Of a stretch of DNA of 64,000 nucleotides, positions 1-11,209 are shown piece by piece; positions within the stretch are counted from its first letter, which is position 1; the number at the start of each line of letters is the position of its first letter. A model generated the notes under the pieces. That model was given only the letters and a program-made list of their open reading frames with translations, did not search any database and was not told the DNA's origin. Where the stretch lies: positions 1,488,001-1,552,000 of the forward strand of contig NZ_CP167894.1 of assembly GCF_041504345.1 (NCBI RefSeq), in the 5' to 3' direction. The position numbers were made by a program, and so were the translations under genes. The DNA comes from Vibrio sp. BS-M-Sm-2 (GTDB lineage: Bacteria; Pseudomonadota; Gammaproteobacteria; Enterobacterales; Vibrionaceae).

Positions 1-126
1 TTATCTGAGTAATGCTGTCTGATGATGCTGAATGCTAATATTTCCTTTATCATAAGGAAAATGCTTTATTAATTGGATTGATACTAGATCAACCCTTCAT
101 CTAGTGACACAGGATAGTTCAACTTC

Positions 127-2460
127 ATGCAATCTTTTTCCCGCACCCTGTTAGCCGCGTCTATAAGTACGGCGTTATACGTGTCGACAACTCAAGCTGA
201 AACAATCACCAATAGTAGTGTGCAGGAAATGCCCTCTATAGATCAATGCTTGATCGAACCCGCTGCAGAAAACGAGACACAGCTACCCGCACACGTTGAG
301 TCAGATCGCTTAGAAGCTATCAATGGTGACAAGGCTATATATTCAGGTGACGTAAGAGTTACGCAAGGGAACAAGACCATCCTTGCTGATAACGTAACCC
401 TACACCAACAAGAAAATATCGTTGTAGCTGAAGGCAACGTAAACTTTAGTGATGGTCAAATCAAGTCAGTATCAGATAGAGCAACCAACAATCTGACTAC
501 CGATGAGATGACGTTAGAAAATACCGATTACGAATTTCTTTGCGAACCGGGTCGCGGAGATGCTGTTTATATCGCAAAAACAGGTAAAGCGGTTTATGAG
601 ATTGAAGATGGCTCGATTACCTCTTGCCCGATTGGTGACAACGCTTGGCGTCTAAGAGCATCGAGTATCGATGTCGACCAAGACGAAGAGCAAGCGACCT
701 TTTATAACCCACGCTTTGAAATCCAGAGCGTTCCAGTTTTCTATCTGCCTTATCTAACTGTTCCTATTGGTGATACACGTAAAACAGGTTTCCTGTACCC
801 AACCGTGTCATACGGTTCAAGTGATGGTTTTGAAGCTGAAATCCCTGTGTATTGGAACTTGGCGCCAAACTACGACTTAGAAACCACTTTTAAGTACATG
901 CAAGAGCGTGGCACACAACTTAACAGTAAATTCCGTTACTTGAGCGACTTTGGCTCAGGTAGTATCGAGTCTGAGTATTTACCGGATGACAAAAAATACT
1001 CCGAAAAAGGCGATCGTTGGGGGGCTCAACTTCAGCACTCAGGGATATTCCAGCAATCGTGGTTGTTTGAAGTCGACTACTCAAAAGTCAGCGACATTGA
1101 TTACTTTACCGATCTAAGTTCTGGTATTGGTAATCGTGAAGATGGCCAACTACTTCAGGAAGGCCGAGCGACATACCGTTCCCAAAACTGGGATGCATCG
1201 GTACTTGTTCGAGATTTCCAAGTTCTGACTACAAGTAATAATCTACCTTACCGCCTAATGCCACAGCTAGAGTACAATTACTATGCTCCTGAGGTGATGG
1301 AGTACTTAGACTTCGACATGATAAGTCATGTCTCAATATTTGATACCGACGCTGCAGGCAAGCCATCGGCGAACCGTATTCACGTGGAACCCGGTATTAC
1401 CATCCCAGTAGGGAATACTTGGGGTACTTGGACCACAGAAGCTCGACTACTTGGTACTTACTATCAACAAGATCTTGATGGCGTTGATACAGGTGCGGGT
1501 TCTGATTATGAAGGCTTAGAAGAATCGGTAAGCCGAGTTATTCCAGAGTTTAGAAGCCACGCAGGTATCGTCCTAGAACGCGACACCACTATTGTTGGCA
1601 ACTATACTCAAACACTCGAACCGCAAGTCCAGTATCTTTACGTGCCAGAAGAAGATCAAAGCGATATTGGTCTTTATGATACTACGCTGTTACAAACCGA
1701 TTATTACGGTCTATTTAGAAGCCGTAAATACAGTGGTGTAGACCGTATCGCAGCTGCAAACCAAGTCAGTTATGGGGCTTCATCTCGTTTCTTTGATGAC
1801 GAATACAAAGAAAGACTAAATATATCATTTGGTCAAATATTCTATTTTGATAAAGATACAAAACAAACCCTGAGCAGTGAAGGATCTAATGATAAAACTA
1901 ATTATTCTTCTTGGGCTATCGAAATGGACTTCAACTACGATGACTATCTGTTCTACCATGGTGGCGTGCAATACGACATTGACTCATCTTCGATGCAATT
2001 AGCCAATAGTACACTTGAATACCGCTTTGCTGGTGGTTACATACAAACCAACTATCGCTACGTTACAGAAGAATACATAAATGAAACTGTAGATTTTGAC
2101 GTATCATCAATAACAAGAGATGGTATATCTCAAGCAGGTTTACTCGGTGCCTACCAAATTTCGCCAAAGTGGAATACCAGTGCTCAATATTTCTATGACT
2201 TAACCACACAAGAAGATCTAGAGTGGTTAGCTCGTTTAAACTACAGATCGGATTGTTGGTACATCGGCTTTACTTATAGTAACCGTTTGACAAATAACAT
2301 TAGTAATCCAAATACTACGCCTGAATATGAAAATAACTTCAGCGTTAACTTCGGTATTGTAGGCTTTGGTACCAACATTGGTTCTGACTCTGGAGCAGTT
2401 GGGGATAGCAGCTCCGACAACTCGCTAAGCTACGGTCGCCCATTCTTCTTAAACAACTAA
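127..2460 (+). CDS. lptD: LPS-assembly outer-membrane protein LptD
   Basis: LptD forms the outer-membrane beta-barrel that, with the lipoprotein LptE, inserts lipopolysaccharide into the outer leaflet. The 777-residue product is close to the E. coli length (784, recalled). It starts with a signal peptide ending near TQAE (residues 21-25), followed by an OstA/LptA-like beta-jellyroll (about 50-150) and a long aromatic-rich barrel ending in RPFFLNN. Cysteines are at 41, 139, 167 and 710. E. coli LptD pairs its N-terminal cysteines with two adjacent C-terminal ones, and only one C-terminal cysteine is present here. It heads the lptD-surA-pdxA-rsmA operon. The start is the ATG right before the signal peptide; AGGA lies about 12 nt upstream, a rather long spacing. 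Confidence 0.96.
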   Translation: MQSFSRTLLAASISTALYVSTTQAETITNSSVQEMPSIDQCLIEPAAENETQLPAHVESDRLEAINGDKAIYSGDVRVTQGNKTILADNVTLHQQENIVVAEGNVNFSDGQIKSVSDRATNNLTTDEMTLENTDYEFLCEPGRGDAVYIAKTGKAVYEIEDGSITSCPIGDNAWRLRASSIDVDQDEEQATFYNPRFEIQSVPVFYLPYLTVPIGDTRKTGFLYPTVSYGSSDGFEAEIPVYWNLAPNYDLETTFKYMQERGTQLNSKFRYLSDFGSGSIESEYLPDDKKYSEKGDRWGAQLQHSGIFQQSWLFEVDYSKVSDIDYFTDLSSGIGNREDGQLLQEGRATYRSQNWDASVLVRDFQVLTTSNNLPYRLMPQLEYNYYAPEVMEYLDFDMISHVSIFDTDAAGKPSANRIHVEPGITIPVGNTWGTWTTEARLLGTYYQQDLDGVDTGAGSDYEGLEESVSRVIPEFRSHAGIVLERDTTIVGNYTQTLEPQVQYLYVPEEDQSDIGLYDTTLLQTDYYGLFRSRKYSGVDRIAAANQVSYGASSRFFDDEYKERLNISFGQIFYFDKDTKQTLSSEGSNDKTNYSSWAIEMDFNYDDYLFYHGGVQYDIDSSSMQLANSTLEYRFAGGYIQTNYRYVTEEYINETVDFDVSSITRDGISQAGLLGAYQISPKWNTSAQYFYDLTTQEDLEWLARLNYRSDCWYIGFTYSNRLTNNISNPNTTPEYENNFSVNFGIVGFGTNIGSDSGAVGDSSSDNSLSYGRPFFLNN

Positions 2461-2465
2461 TTTTC

Positions 2466-2488
2466 TTTACTGATAAGACATCAGTAAA
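2466..2488 (+). other. Intercistronic hairpin between lptD and surA
   Basis: TTTACTGAT (2466-2474) and ATCAGTAAA (2480-2488) form a perfect 9-bp inverted repeat with a 5-nt loop in the short lptD-surA gap. No U-run follows, so it is more likely an mRNA processing or stability element than a strong terminator. The structure is seen; the role is inferred. Confidence 0.4.
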
Positions 2489-2503
2489 TTTAAAGGATTA
2501 CAC

Positions 2504-3799
2504 ATGACATTGTGGAAACGCACATTAATTGCCATTGCAGCAGCTTGTACTTTATCAACAAGCCATGCAGCGCCGATTGAGCTAGACAGCGTAAAAGTTA
2601 TCGTTAACGAAGGCGTTATCTTACAAAGCGACATCGATGCTTCGATGAAGACGCTGCGTGCAAACGCTAAAAAAAGCGGTCAAACACTGCCATCACAAGA
2701 CGTGCTCAACGAGCAAGTGCTTGAAAAACTGATCATCGATACTATTCAGACTCAAGAAGCGGAACGTATCGGTGTTCGTATTGATGATGCTCGACTTGAT
2801 CAAGCAATTGAAGGTATCGCCAAAGACAACAACCAAACAGTAGAACAACTTACCGCATCGGTTGCTGAAGAAGGCCTTAGCTACAATGCATTTCGAGAGC
2901 AAGTAAGAAAAGAAATTGCGGCAAGTGAGGCTCGCAATGCTCTAGTCCGCCGTCGTATTAACATCCTTCCTGCAGAGGTCGATAACCTAGCGGATATCTT
3001 AGCGCAAGAGACTAACGCAACCGTTCAATACAAGATTGGACACATTCAACTTCGCTTCAATGATGACCAAACCAAAGAAGAGCTAGAAGCCCAAGCTAAA
3101 GAACTTGTCGAAGAACTGAACTCAGGCAAAGATTTTAGCACCATGGCATATACTTACTCTAAAGGTCCTAAAGCACTACAAGGTGGTGATTGGGGTTGGA
3201 TGCGCAAAGAAGAGATGCCGACCATCTTTGCTGATCAAATCAAAATGCAAAATAAAGGCAGCATCATAGGTCCTTTCCGAAGCGGCGTTGGTTTCCATAT
3301 TCTAAAAATTGAAGATGTGAAAGGCTTAGAAACCGTAGCGGTAACGGAAGTTAATGCTCGTCATATCCTGATTAAGCCAACGGTCATCTTGAGTGATGAC
3401 GGTGCCAAAGAGCAACTTGAAGAAATCACTCGTCGTGTCAACGCAGGTGAAGCGAGCTTTGGCGACCTTGCTCAGCAATACAGCCAAGACCCAGGTTCTG
3501 CAGTACAAGACGGTGAGCTAGGTTACCAAACGCCAGATTTGTATGTACCAGAGTTCAAACACCAAGTAGAAACACTACCCGAAGGTAAGATCAGTGCGCC
3601 ATTCAAAACCGTGCACGGTTGGCACATTGTTGAAGTACTAGACCGTCGCGAAGTAGACCGTACTGATTCAGCTTTGAAAAATAAAGCTTACCAAATTCTA
3701 TTTAACCGTAAATTCAACGAAGAAGCTGGTGCTTGGCTACAAGAAGTGAGAGCAAGTGCCTTTGTGGAAATGGTTGAGGACGACCAAGATGACAACTAA
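2504..3799 (+). CDS. surA: Periplasmic chaperone/peptidyl-prolyl isomerase SurA
   Basis: SurA escorts unfolded outer-membrane proteins, including LptD, through the periplasm to the BAM complex. The 431-residue protein has a signal peptide ending in SHAA (about residue 22), a SurA N-terminal helical domain (about 25-170) and two parvulin-type rotamase domains. The first parvulin domain begins near KIGHIQLRF and the second near ARHILIKPT, and each ends in a GFHILKIED or [13 protein letters not shown] strand. The ATG at 2504 is preceded by AAAGGA. Its last codons overlap the start of pdxA by 11 bases, indicating translational coupling within the lptD operon. Confidence 0.96.
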   Translation: MTLWKRTLIAIAAACTLSTSHAAPIELDSVKVIVNEGVILQSDIDASMKTLRANAKKSGQTLPSQDVLNEQVLEKLIIDTIQTQEAERIGVRIDDARLDQAIEGIAKDNNQTVEQLTASVAEEGLSYNAFREQVRKEIAASEARNALVRRRINILPAEVDNLADILAQETNATVQYKIGHIQLRFNDDQTKEELEAQAKELVEELNSGKDFSTMAYTYSKGPKALQGGDWGWMRKEEMPTIFADQIKMQNKGSIIGPFRSGVGFHILKIEDVKGLETVAVTEVNARHILIKPTVILSDDGAKEQLEEITRRVNAGEASFGDLAQQYSQDPGSAVQDGELGYQTPDLYVPEFKHQVETLPEGKISAPFKTVHGWHIVEVLDRREVDRTDSALKNKAYQILFNRKFNEEAGAWLQEVRASAFVEMVEDDQDDN

Positions 3800-4778
3800 A
3801 CGTATTGTCATAACTGCAGGAGAGCCCGCGGGGATAGGTCCAGATCTGACTCTGGCTCTATCTCAAGAAAGCTGGCCTCATCAACTTGTAGTCTGTGCCG
3901 ATAAGACACTGCTAGCTGAACGAGCTAAAGTGCTTGGTATCGAAGTGGATCTGCTAGATTACGACGCAAACGCGGCTAAGCAACCTCAACGTGCTGGCAC
4001 ACTAGTAGTGAAACACATTCCACTTGCTGAAATGGCAATTGCGGGCCAACTCAACGAGGCTAATGGCCATTACGTATTAAATACTTTAGAAACCGCAGCA
4101 ATTGGCTGTATGAATGATGAATTTGATGCTATTGTCACCGGCCCTGTTCACAAGGGTGTAATTAACCGAGCTGGCGTTGCTTTTAGTGGCCATACCGAGT
4201 TCTTTGCAGAGAAGTCCAATACACCACTGGTAGTGATGATGTTGGCAACTGAAGGGCTGCGTGTTGCGCTAGTAACAACGCACATCCCACTAGCTTATGT
4301 ATCTCAAGCAGTGACCGAAGACAGATTAGAGCAAATTATTGCTATTCTGAATAAAGACTTGGTTGAAAAATTTGCTATTGAGAAACCAACTATCTACGTG
4401 TGTGGCTTGAATCCACATGCTGGTGAAGATGGTTGCTTAGGGCGTGAAGAAATAGAAACCATCACCCCGACGCTAGAAAAAATTCGCCAAAAAGATGGCA
4501 TCAATTTAGTTGGCCCATTGCCAGCAGACACCATCTTTAATGAAAAATATTTGCAAGATGCAGATGCTGTTTTAGGTATGTATCACGACCAAGTACTCCC
4601 GGTATTGAAATACAAAGGGTTTGGTCGCTCAGTGAACATCACGCTTGGCTTACCGTTTATTCGCACATCAGTCGACCACGGTACCGCCTTAGACTTGGCA
4701 GGGAAAGGCCAAGCCGATACAGGGAGCTTTAGAACAGCGCTCACGCACGCCATTGAATTAGTAGAGAAAAAGCAATGA
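3789..4778 (+). CDS. pdxA: 4-hydroxythreonine-4-phosphate dehydrogenase PdxA
   Basis: PdxA oxidises 4-phosphohydroxy-L-threonine in the deoxyxylulose-dependent pathway to pyridoxal phosphate, in the cytoplasm, using NAD and a divalent metal. The start is set at the ATG at 3789 ([18 protein letters not shown]), giving 329 residues, the normal length. A longer in-frame extension back to 3756 lies inside surA and is not needed. Family motifs visible are GEPAGIGP at the N terminus, [12 protein letters not shown] with the following SGHTEFFA, and the metal-site stretch [12 protein letters not shown]. It overlaps surA by 11 bases and rsmA by 4 (ATGA). Confidence 0.95.
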   Translation: MTTKRIVITAGEPAGIGPDLTLALSQESWPHQLVVCADKTLLAERAKVLGIEVDLLDYDANAAKQPQRAGTLVVKHIPLAEMAIAGQLNEANGHYVLNTLETAAIGCMNDEFDAIVTGPVHKGVINRAGVAFSGHTEFFAEKSNTPLVVMMLATEGLRVALVTTHIPLAYVSQAVTEDRLEQIIAILNKDLVEKFAIEKPTIYVCGLNPHAGEDGCLGREEIETITPTLEKIRQKDGINLVGPLPADTIFNEKYLQDADAVLGMYHDQVLPVLKYKGFGRSVNITLGLPFIRTSVDHGTALDLAGKGQADTGSFRTALTHAIELVEKKQ

Positions 4779-5590
4779 GAAATGATGTCCACTTAGGACA
4801 CAAAGCGCGTAAACGTTTTGGTCAAAACTTCCTTAACGATCCATACATTATTGATGGCATCGTATCGAGCATTAACCCACTACCAGGTCAAAATCTAGTA
4901 GAGATCGGCCCTGGTCTAGGCGCTATTACTGAGCCTGTGGGTAAGCTTGTCGATAAATTTACCGTTATCGAATTGGATAGAGACCTTGCAGAGCGTCTTC
5001 GTAACCATCCGGATTTGGCTGATAAGCTAACAATCCGCGAAGGCGATGCGATGAAGTTCGACTTCCAAGAGCTCGTTAAGCCAAACAATAAGCTACGCAT
5101 CTTTGGTAACTTGCCATATAACATCTCTACACCATTGATGTTCCACCTTTTTGAATTCCATAAAGACGTGCAAGACATGCACTTTATGCTTCAAAAAGAA
5201 GTGGTTAACCGTTTGGCTGCAGGTCCAGGCAGTAAAGCTTACGGCCGTCTTACTGTGATGGCTCAGTACTACTGTAAAGTGACACCTGTGCTAGAAGTGC
5301 CACCAACGGCCTTCGTTCCGCCACCTAAAGTAGACTCAGCAGTTGTACGCTTGCAGCCATACGAAGTGTTACCTTACCCAGCAAAAGATCTAAAATGGTT
5401 AGATCGTGTTTGTCGTGAAGGCTTTAACCAACGTCGTAAAACCGTTCGTAACTGCTACAAGAGCTTAATTGATAAGGAAGTGCTTGAAGAACTTGGTATC
5501 AACCCAAGTATGCGTCCTGAAAACTTAACGCTCGAGCAGTTTGTCGACATGGCAAACTGGCTGCACGACAGTCACAACGCTGATAAATAA
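4775..5590 (+). CDS. rsmA: 16S rRNA (adenine1518-N6/adenine1519-N6) dimethyltransferase RsmA (KsgA)
   Basis: RsmA dimethylates two adjacent adenines in the 3' terminal loop of 16S rRNA, a late checkpoint of 30S assembly. The 271-residue protein shows the family opening [12 protein letters not shown], the SAM-binding motif [11 protein letters not shown] (about 42-52), the acidic ribose contact VIELDRD and the catalytic NLPYNIS motif (about 113-119). The C-terminal helical domain contains [10 protein letters not shown]. The start codon overlaps the pdxA stop (ATGA). A strong terminator follows directly, so rsmA closes this transcription unit although apaG and apaH continue on the same strand. 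Confidence 0.97.
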   Translation: MRNDVHLGHKARKRFGQNFLNDPYIIDGIVSSINPLPGQNLVEIGPGLGAITEPVGKLVDKFTVIELDRDLAERLRNHPDLADKLTIREGDAMKFDFQELVKPNNKLRIFGNLPYNISTPLMFHLFEFHKDVQDMHFMLQKEVVNRLAAGPGSKAYGRLTVMAQYYCKVTPVLEVPPTAFVPPPKVDSAVVRLQPYEVLPYPAKDLKWLDRVCREGFNQRRKTVRNCYKSLIDKEVLEELGINPSMRPENLTLEQFVDMANWLHDSHNADK

Positions 5591-5592
5591 AT

Positions 5593-5630
5593 AAAAAAGG
5601 CTCCTACACTTCGGTTAGGAGCCTTTTTTA
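5593..5630 (+). terminator. Rho-independent terminator after rsmA
   Basis: AAGGCTCCTA (5597-5606) and TAGGAGCCTT (5616-5625) form a perfect 10-bp stem with a 9-nt loop. A U-run follows on the plus strand, and an A-run precedes it, so it may also work in reverse. Confidence 0.88.
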
Positions 5631-5678
5631 TGTAATACTTTAATTACATTAAGTATACCAACAACAAAAGGTGCGAAT

Positions 5679-6059
5679 ATGGATATATCTACGCCTTGTA
5701 TCAAATGCCAGGTTCACTCTAAATACATAGAGGAGCAATCTGAGCCAACGAAGAACCGTTACGTCTTCGCCTACATCATAACCATCAAAAACCTAAGTAA
5801 AACAACGGTGCAGCTGATGTCTCGCCGCTGGTTAATTACCGACTCTAACGGCAAGCAGCTCACCATTGAAGGTGATGGCGTGGTTGGGCAACAACCCGTG
5901 ATTGAAGCCAACGACGAATACACCTACACAAGTGGCACTGTCATCGAAACCCCTGTTGGCGTTATGCAAGGTCACTATGTGATGACCGATAACAAGGGCA
6001 TTGATTTTATTACTGAAGTTGACCCATTCAGACTCGCAATCCCTAATATTCTTAATTAG
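5679..6059 (+). CDS. apaG: ApaG (DUF525) protein
   Basis: ApaG is a small conserved protein with an immunoglobulin/fibronectin-like beta-sandwich. Its biochemical role is poorly defined; it is almost always encoded next to apaH. The product has 126 residues, the normal length. Visible family features are the [13 protein letters not shown] strand pair, the [12 protein letters not shown] segment and the glycine-rich GDGVVGQQP loop, followed by YTYTSGT. AAGGTG lies just upstream of the ATG. It stands 88 bp after rsmA beyond a terminator, so a separate promoter is likely, and 29 bp before apaH, with which it is probably co-transcribed. Confidence 0.95.
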   Translation: MDISTPCIKCQVHSKYIEEQSEPTKNRYVFAYIITIKNLSKTTVQLMSRRWLITDSNGKQLTIEGDGVVGQQPVIEANDEYTYTSGTVIETPVGVMQGHYVMTDNKGIDFITEVDPFRLAIPNILN

Positions 6060-6088
6060 CCGTACATCCGTATCTACAGGAAATTATT

Positions 6089-6892
6089 GTGTCGAATTAT
6101 ATTGTCGGAGACATCCAAGGGTGCTTCGACGAACTTCAGCTCTTACTTGAAACCGTCAAATTTGATAAACAAAAAGACACTTTGTGGGTCGCTGGTGACT
6201 TGGTCGCAAGAGGCCCTAAATCACTTGATACACTCAGGTTTATCAAGTCTTTAGGAGAATCGGCGAAGGTGGTGTTAGGCAATCATGACCTACACCTGCT
6301 CGCCGTCTCGCTTGGTCTTTTTCCAGCAAAGAAGAAAGATCAAACTCAGCAGATCCTAGATGCTGCTGACAAATACGAGTTGCTTGAATGGCTTAGAGAA
6401 CAGCCATTGATGCAAGAACATGATCAATTTGTCATGACCCATGCGGGGATATCTCCGCAATGGACAGTAAAGCGAGCGCGTAAAGAGAACAAAAAGATCA
6501 TAGGTCTATTACGCTCAAAAAAATGGAAGTGGCTAATTGAGAACATGTACAGCAACACTCCTGAATTATGGTCCAAAGAACTGAGCGATATAGAACGTTA
6601 CCGATACGCGATCAATAGCTTTACACGTATGCGCTTCTGCTTTCCTGATGGGCGATTAGACATGGGATGCAAGCTTCCTCCAAAAGAGGTCACTGACAAC
6701 GAATACATTCCTTGGTTCGACCTTCCTCAAAGAATTCAGTTAGATAAAACCGTACTATTTGGGCACTGGGCGGCACTTGAGGGCTATAACGGAAAGGATG
6801 TGATTGGGCTTGATACTGGGTGTGTTTGGGGCGGAGAGTTAACGGCACTTCGCTGGGAAGACAAACAGTTTTTTACTCAAAGAGCGTTATAG
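6089..6892 (+). CDS. apaH: Bis(5'-nucleosyl)-tetraphosphatase, symmetrical (ApaH)
   Basis: ApaH splits diadenosine tetraphosphate into two ADP and also decaps Np4-capped RNAs in E. coli. The 267-residue protein belongs to the calcineurin-like phosphoesterases: metal-site motifs GDIQGC (about 7-12), GDLVARGP, LGNHDLHL and THAGIS appear in order, with GHWA near the C terminus. The start is GTG at 6089, encoding MSNYIVGDIQG. No alternative start fits the conserved first strand. It follows apaG at 29 bp and converges with folA, with a weak hairpin between them. Confidence 0.95.
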   Translation: MSNYIVGDIQGCFDELQLLLETVKFDKQKDTLWVAGDLVARGPKSLDTLRFIKSLGESAKVVLGNHDLHLLAVSLGLFPAKKKDQTQQILDAADKYELLEWLREQPLMQEHDQFVMTHAGISPQWTVKRARKENKKIIGLLRSKKWKWLIENMYSNTPELWSKELSDIERYRYAINSFTRMRFCFPDGRLDMGCKLPPKEVTDNEYIPWFDLPQRIQLDKTVLFGHWAALEGYNGKDVIGLDTGCVWGGELTALRWEDKQFFTQRAL

Positions 6893-6902
6893 ATATACGA
6901 AA

Positions 6903-6943
6903 CACTTGCGCTACTCGTGCAGCAACGCAAGTGATTTTAATTT
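6903..6943 (+). terminator. Weak terminator between convergent apaH and folA
   Basis: CACTTGCG (6903-6910) pairs with CGCAAGTG (6926-6933) across a 15-nt loop, followed by a T-rich stretch. It sits in the 57-bp gap between the two convergent genes. The long loop and interrupted T-run make it a modest candidate. Confidence 0.45.
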
Positions 6944-6949
6944 CAAAAC

Positions 6950-7429
6950 TTAACGCTCGAGAATCACAAACTCCATGTTGTGTTTGTTTTTCTCGTCAGC
7001 TTGATAGCTCTCGTTAAAGCTCCGCTTCCAACCTTCACCCCAGTCTGGAAATTGTGTATCTCCATCGACTGCGAAATCGATGTAAGTCAGATACAACTTG
7101 TCTGCTTTAGGTAGGCAGCTTTCATAGATTGAACCACCACCGATGATCATCACCTCTTCAACATCACTAACGAGATCCAGAGCATTTTCAATAGAAGTAA
7201 CCGTCGTCACCCCTTCGATCTCTAAGCTCTCATCACGGCTAATCACAACGTTTAATCGACCAGGTAAAGGACGCCCGATCGAATCATAGGTTTTACGCCC
7301 CATGACTACAGGCTTACCCATAGTTGAGCGCTTGAACCATGCAAAATCCGCAGGCAAGTGCCAAGGCATCTGGTTGTCTTTACCTATTACACGGTTATTG
7401 GCCATTGCTGCAATCATACTGATGATCAT
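6950..7429 (-). CDS. folA: Dihydrofolate reductase
   Basis: FolA reduces dihydrofolate to tetrahydrofolate with NADPH and is the trimethoprim target. The 159-residue chromosomal-type enzyme carries the conserved opening ISMIAAMANNRVIG, the Met20-loop region NQMPWHLPADFAWFK with the catalytic acid at Asp28, VVMGRKTYDSIGRPLPGR (NADPH contact) and IIGGGSIYE. Length and motifs match E. coli-type DHFR rather than plasmid-borne resistance types. It lies convergent to apaH and 40 bp downstream of yjjB on the same strand, so it could be read through from the yjjPB unit. Confidence 0.96.
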   Translation of the reverse strand: MIISMIAAMANNRVIGKDNQMPWHLPADFAWFKRSTMGKPVVMGRKTYDSIGRPLPGRLNVVISRDESLEIEGVTTVTSIENALDLVSDVEEVMIIGGGSIYESCLPKADKLYLTYIDFAVDGDTQFPDWGEGWKRSFNESYQADEKNKHNMEFVILER

Positions 7430-7468
7430 AAATCGAAAGTCCTGTCCTTAACTGAGAGAGATTTGATG

Positions 7469-7942
7469 CTAGACGATAGGTCTGCGTCGGTAGAATAACA
7501 GCCCGGGTACAGCTAAGCCAACCGCTAGTCCAGCGATAATGAACATTGATTTCAAAAAGTTCTCCATCAACATTGCCAGTAACTCGGGAGTGTAGCCAGC
7601 TCTGTTAATCTCTACCATAGCAATCATTGCCTTGAAGGCAAACACGCCTGGGACCATAGGAATCAAGGCAGCAACCGTAAATACTTTAGGATGCGCTAAC
7701 AGTTTATGTGACCAATGAACCCCTATCATACCAACTACCGTCGCGGCGAAAAATGTCGCCCATTCGATTGGAATACCAAAGTGCATCATCAGGTAACGGC
7801 TACCGTGACCAATAGAGCCTCCTAATGCACAATAAATTAACGCGCGCTGTGGGACGTTAAACACCAATGCGAATCCAACCGCAGGAATCGCGGCGAAAAA
7901 CATATCATTGAGCAAACCTAAAAACAGTTCGAAAATACTCAT
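7469..7942 (-). CDS. yjjB: Threonine/serine exporter family, YjjB-like small membrane subunit
   Basis: This is the smaller half of a split ThrE-type exporter (PF12821 type). In E. coli the YjjP-YjjB pair has been linked to succinate export; other family members export threonine and serine, so the substrate here is uncertain. The 157-residue protein is almost entirely hydrophobic, with about five membrane segments. The start is placed at the ATG at 7942 (MSIFELFLG), which overlaps the yjjP stop by one base (TAATG). That is a typical translational coupling for two subunits of one transporter. Confidence 0.85.
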   Translation of the reverse strand: MSIFELFLGLLNDMFFAAIPAVGFALVFNVPQRALIYCALGGSIGHGSRYLMMHFGIPIEWATFFAATVVGMIGVHWSHKLLAHPKVFTVAALIPMVPGVFAFKAMIAMVEINRAGYTPELLAMLMENFLKSMFIIAGLAVGLAVPGLLFYRRRPIV

Positions 7943-8709
7943 TAGCTCGCCCATCCCCAAACATCAGATAAACTCATCGCTGCAACAATACCCAAGCTCG
8001 TTGCCAGAGTTAATAAGCTGGCCATGGTAAAGCGCGCTAACCCCATATTAATGTGGCCTTTGAGCATATCAGCAACAGAGTTAATCAGAGGAAAGCCTGG
8101 TACTAGCATCAATACTGATGAAGCCATCACGATCGTGGGTTGACCGCCAATATTGTAAAGTACTGCTTGAGCAGAGATGGTAGTGGTAACGAATGCGGTG
8201 ATCGCAAAATTTAATAAAGGATTGAAATGACGATGGCCAACTTCTTGTCTGACGATCATGCCACAGGCTGAAGCAATAAAAGTCATCATGAATACCTGCC
8301 AATCTCCGCCCGCAAGACGGCTAAAAGAGGCGCACGATAACCCTATCATCACAACCACTAGCCAACGGTTGTAGCGTTCAGGGCTGATGTTTTGAATCTT
8401 TTTATATGCTAATTCATAATCGAGAATTCCCTTCTCCATCATGATGCAAATTCGTTGAATGTCAGTGATCACTTGCATGTTAATGCCACGATCAGCACAG
8501 CTTCGTGTGGTGGTAATACAGTGATCATTCATCACGGTAGTGACAACGAGCGCATTGGCTGACAGTGCGACTTCAACCTCATTCACCCCACAAGCAATGC
8601 CGATACGGCGCATAATATCGCCGACCAGTGTACTTTCAGCTCCGTGTGCCAGTAACATTTGTCCTGATTGAGCGACAAGTCTTGAGATCGCTCTTTGCTT
8701 TGGTGCCAT
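7942..8709 (-). CDS. yjjP: Threonine/serine exporter family, YjjP-like large subunit
   Basis: This is the larger half of the split ThrE-type exporter (PF06738 type). Residues 1-110 form a cytoplasmic domain with the family signature LLAHGAESTLVGDIMRRI and a GVNEVEVALSANALVVT-like strand. The remaining 140 residues hold about five hydrophobic segments, including VVVMIGLSCASFSRLAGGDW and a PGFPLINSVADML motif near the C terminus. It is coupled to yjjB through a one-base stop/start overlap. Family assignment is firm; substrate is not shown by sequence. Confidence 0.86.
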   Translation of the reverse strand: MAPKQRAISRLVAQSGQMLLAHGAESTLVGDIMRRIGIACGVNEVEVALSANALVVTTVMNDHCITTTRSCADRGINMQVITDIQRICIMMEKGILDYELAYKKIQNISPERYNRWLVVVMIGLSCASFSRLAGGDWQVFMMTFIASACGMIVRQEVGHRHFNPLLNFAITAFVTTTISAQAVLYNIGGQPTIVMASSVLMLVPGFPLINSVADMLKGHINMGLARFTMASLLTLATSLGIVAAMSLSDVWGWAS

Positions 8710-8787
8710 GATTTCCTTCCCATAGGCGTTAAATTTCTAGAAATAAATTCTGCATTAAAATCCGACTGTACATAATGATTTAGATAC

Positions 8788-8815
8788 AAAAAAACCGCAA
8801 TTTTCATTGCGGTTT
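8788..8815 (-). terminator. Terminator of obgE (minus strand)
   Basis: AAACCGCAA (8792-8800) and TTGCGGTTT (8807-8815) form a 9-bp stem with a 6-nt loop. The A-run at 8788-8794 gives a seven-U tail on the minus strand, ending transcription from obgE before yjjP. Confidence 0.85.
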
Positions 8816-8874
8816 AATAAAACTATCAGTGTACTTGTAAGAAGCGACCGATGTGTTATGAGAAACTAAGAGGA

Positions 8875-10050
<1,176 letters not shown>

Positions 10051-10098
10051 TTAACTCCGCACTTACGTTGCGTTACCACTCATCAAGGAGTGATATAA

Positions 10099-10107
10099 AT
10101 TCTAGCA
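10099..10107 (-). promoter_or_regulatory. Candidate extended -10 promoter of obgE
   Basis: The minus strand reads TGCTAGAAT, matching an extended -10 (TGn then TAGAAT), about 52 bp upstream of the obgE ATG. No convincing -35 hexamer is seen 17 bp upstream. Confidence 0.35.
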
Positions 10108-10274
10108 GATCCGTGTTTAGATCGATCACCTAAGATCTAGGCCGACCTGCAACCAAGGAACAAATAAGGAGAGGTTCTTTGCTTTCTTTTTCTTAAAAAA
10201 CAAATGGTTTCTTAAAAACCAAACTGCTTATTAAAAAGTAAAGCCAGAGCGTCTGCTTTTTTATTCTTGCTATA

Positions 10275-10302
10275 AATAAAAAACCCTGCCGAATCGGCAG
10301 GG
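10275..10302 (-). terminator. Terminator of the rplU-rpmA operon
   Basis: CCCTGCCGA (10284-10292) and TCGGCAGGG (10294-10302) make a GC-rich stem. The A-rich run at 10275-10283 becomes a U-run on the minus strand. It lies about 50 bp after the rpmA stop codon. Confidence 0.85.
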
Positions 10303-10352
10303 CTTTTGAATTCAGCTTGAAAGCTAATAAAATAATCTAGTTAAAGATTAAA

Positions 10353-10610
10353 TTACTCAGCTTCGATGCTTACAAACTTACGGTTTTTAGGACCTTTAAC
10401 AGCAAATTTCACTTTACCTTCAGTAAGAGCGAAAAGAGTGTGGTCTTTACCGATGCCAACGTTTGTGCCAGCGTGGAACTTAGTACCACGTTGACGAACG
10501 ATGATGTTACCTGCAAGAACAGATTCACCACCAAAACGCTTAACACCAAGACGTTTGCTTTCTGAATCGCGGCCGTTATTAGTAGAACCGCCAGCTTTTT
10601 TATGTGCCAT
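10353..10610 (-). CDS. rpmA: 50S ribosomal protein L27
   Basis: L27 sits at the peptidyl-transferase region of the large subunit, its N-terminal tail reaching toward the tRNA acceptor ends. The 85-residue protein begins [16 protein letters not shown], the conserved bacterial tail without the extra cleaved leader found in Firmicutes. It continues with [11 protein letters not shown] and [15 protein letters not shown]. It follows rplU by 19 bp in the usual rplU-rpmA pair and ends before a strong terminator. Confidence 0.98.
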   Translation of the reverse strand: MAHKKAGGSTNNGRDSESKRLGVKRFGGESVLAGNIIVRQRGTKFHAGTNVGIGKDHTLFALTEGKVKFAVKGPKNRKFVSIEAE

Positions 10611-10629
10611 TGTTAAACTCTCCTAATAC

Positions 10630-10941
10630 TTAAGCGTTAATGCCAGTGATTTTCACTTCAGTGAACCACTGACGGTGACCAGCTTGCTTACGCGAGTGCT
10701 TACGACGACGGAACTTAACGATTTTTACTTTATCGCCACGACCGTGTTGTACTACTTCAGCAGTAACCTTGCCACCTTCAACAAGAGGTGCACCAACAGC
10801 GATTTCTTCGCCGTTAGCAACAAGAAGAACTTTATCAAATTCTACAGTTGCACCAGTTTCAACGTCTAATTTCTCTAAACGAAGTGTTTGACCTTCGCTT
10901 ACTCGGTGTTGTTTGCCACCAGATTGGAAAACAGCGTACAT
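10630..10941 (-). CDS. rplU: 50S ribosomal protein L21
   Basis: L21 is an early-assembly protein of the large subunit that binds 23S rRNA. The 103-residue product has the standard start [18 protein letters not shown], the [17 protein letters not shown] middle and the basic [19 protein letters not shown] segment near the C terminus that contacts rRNA. It is first gene of the rplU-rpmA operon. A well-formed sigma-70 promoter with a GC-rich discriminator lies about 80-110 bp upstream. Confidence 0.98.
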   Translation of the reverse strand: MYAVFQSGGKQHRVSEGQTLRLEKLDVETGATVEFDKVLLVANGEEIAVGAPLVEGGKVTAEVVQHGRGDKVKIVKFRRRKHSRKQAGHRQWFTEVKITGINA

Positions 10942-11023
10942 ATTTTACTCCGCTTTTTCCGCACAGCCTATGGTTGTTAATTGTACAACTCGGGTGTGCG
11001 CTAAACTAATCAATAGGGCGCAG

Positions 11024-11052
11024 ATTCTACGGGAATCATGGCGCTATGACAA
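11024..11052 (-). promoter_or_regulatory. Sigma-70 promoter of rplU-rpmA
   Basis: On the minus strand, TTGTCA (complement of 11047-11052) is separated by exactly 17 bp from TAGAAT (complement of 11024-11029). CTGCGCCC follows the -10. GC-rich discriminators of this kind are typical of stringently controlled ribosomal promoters, which is inferred here. Confidence 0.72.
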
Positions 11053-11209
11053 GCCATATTTTTAAAAAATTGGCGAAAACCTGTTCGCCAAAGAAAAGTG
11101 CGGCAATCATGCCCTTTAGCGATGTATTAATCAACGTTTTTTAGTGTATTATTCAACAATTAAATACAACGTATAAGCCTTACAGGGTCTAACTTCAGCC
11201 GGATGAACA

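Noticed and set aside
1..126. Hairpin TTTCCTT/AAGGAAA (41-60) as a terminator
   Set aside because: No T-run on either strand follows the stem; the upstream gene lies outside the window.
243..437. Short minus-strand ORF inside lptD
   Set aside because: It lies antisense within a well-supported gene, has no ribosome-binding site and no recognisable sequence; the same holds for dozens of other short opposite-strand ORFs in the window.
8583..8807. Minus-strand ORF overlapping the yjjP start
   Set aside because: It overlaps yjjP in another frame and crosses the obgE terminator; composition looks non-coding.
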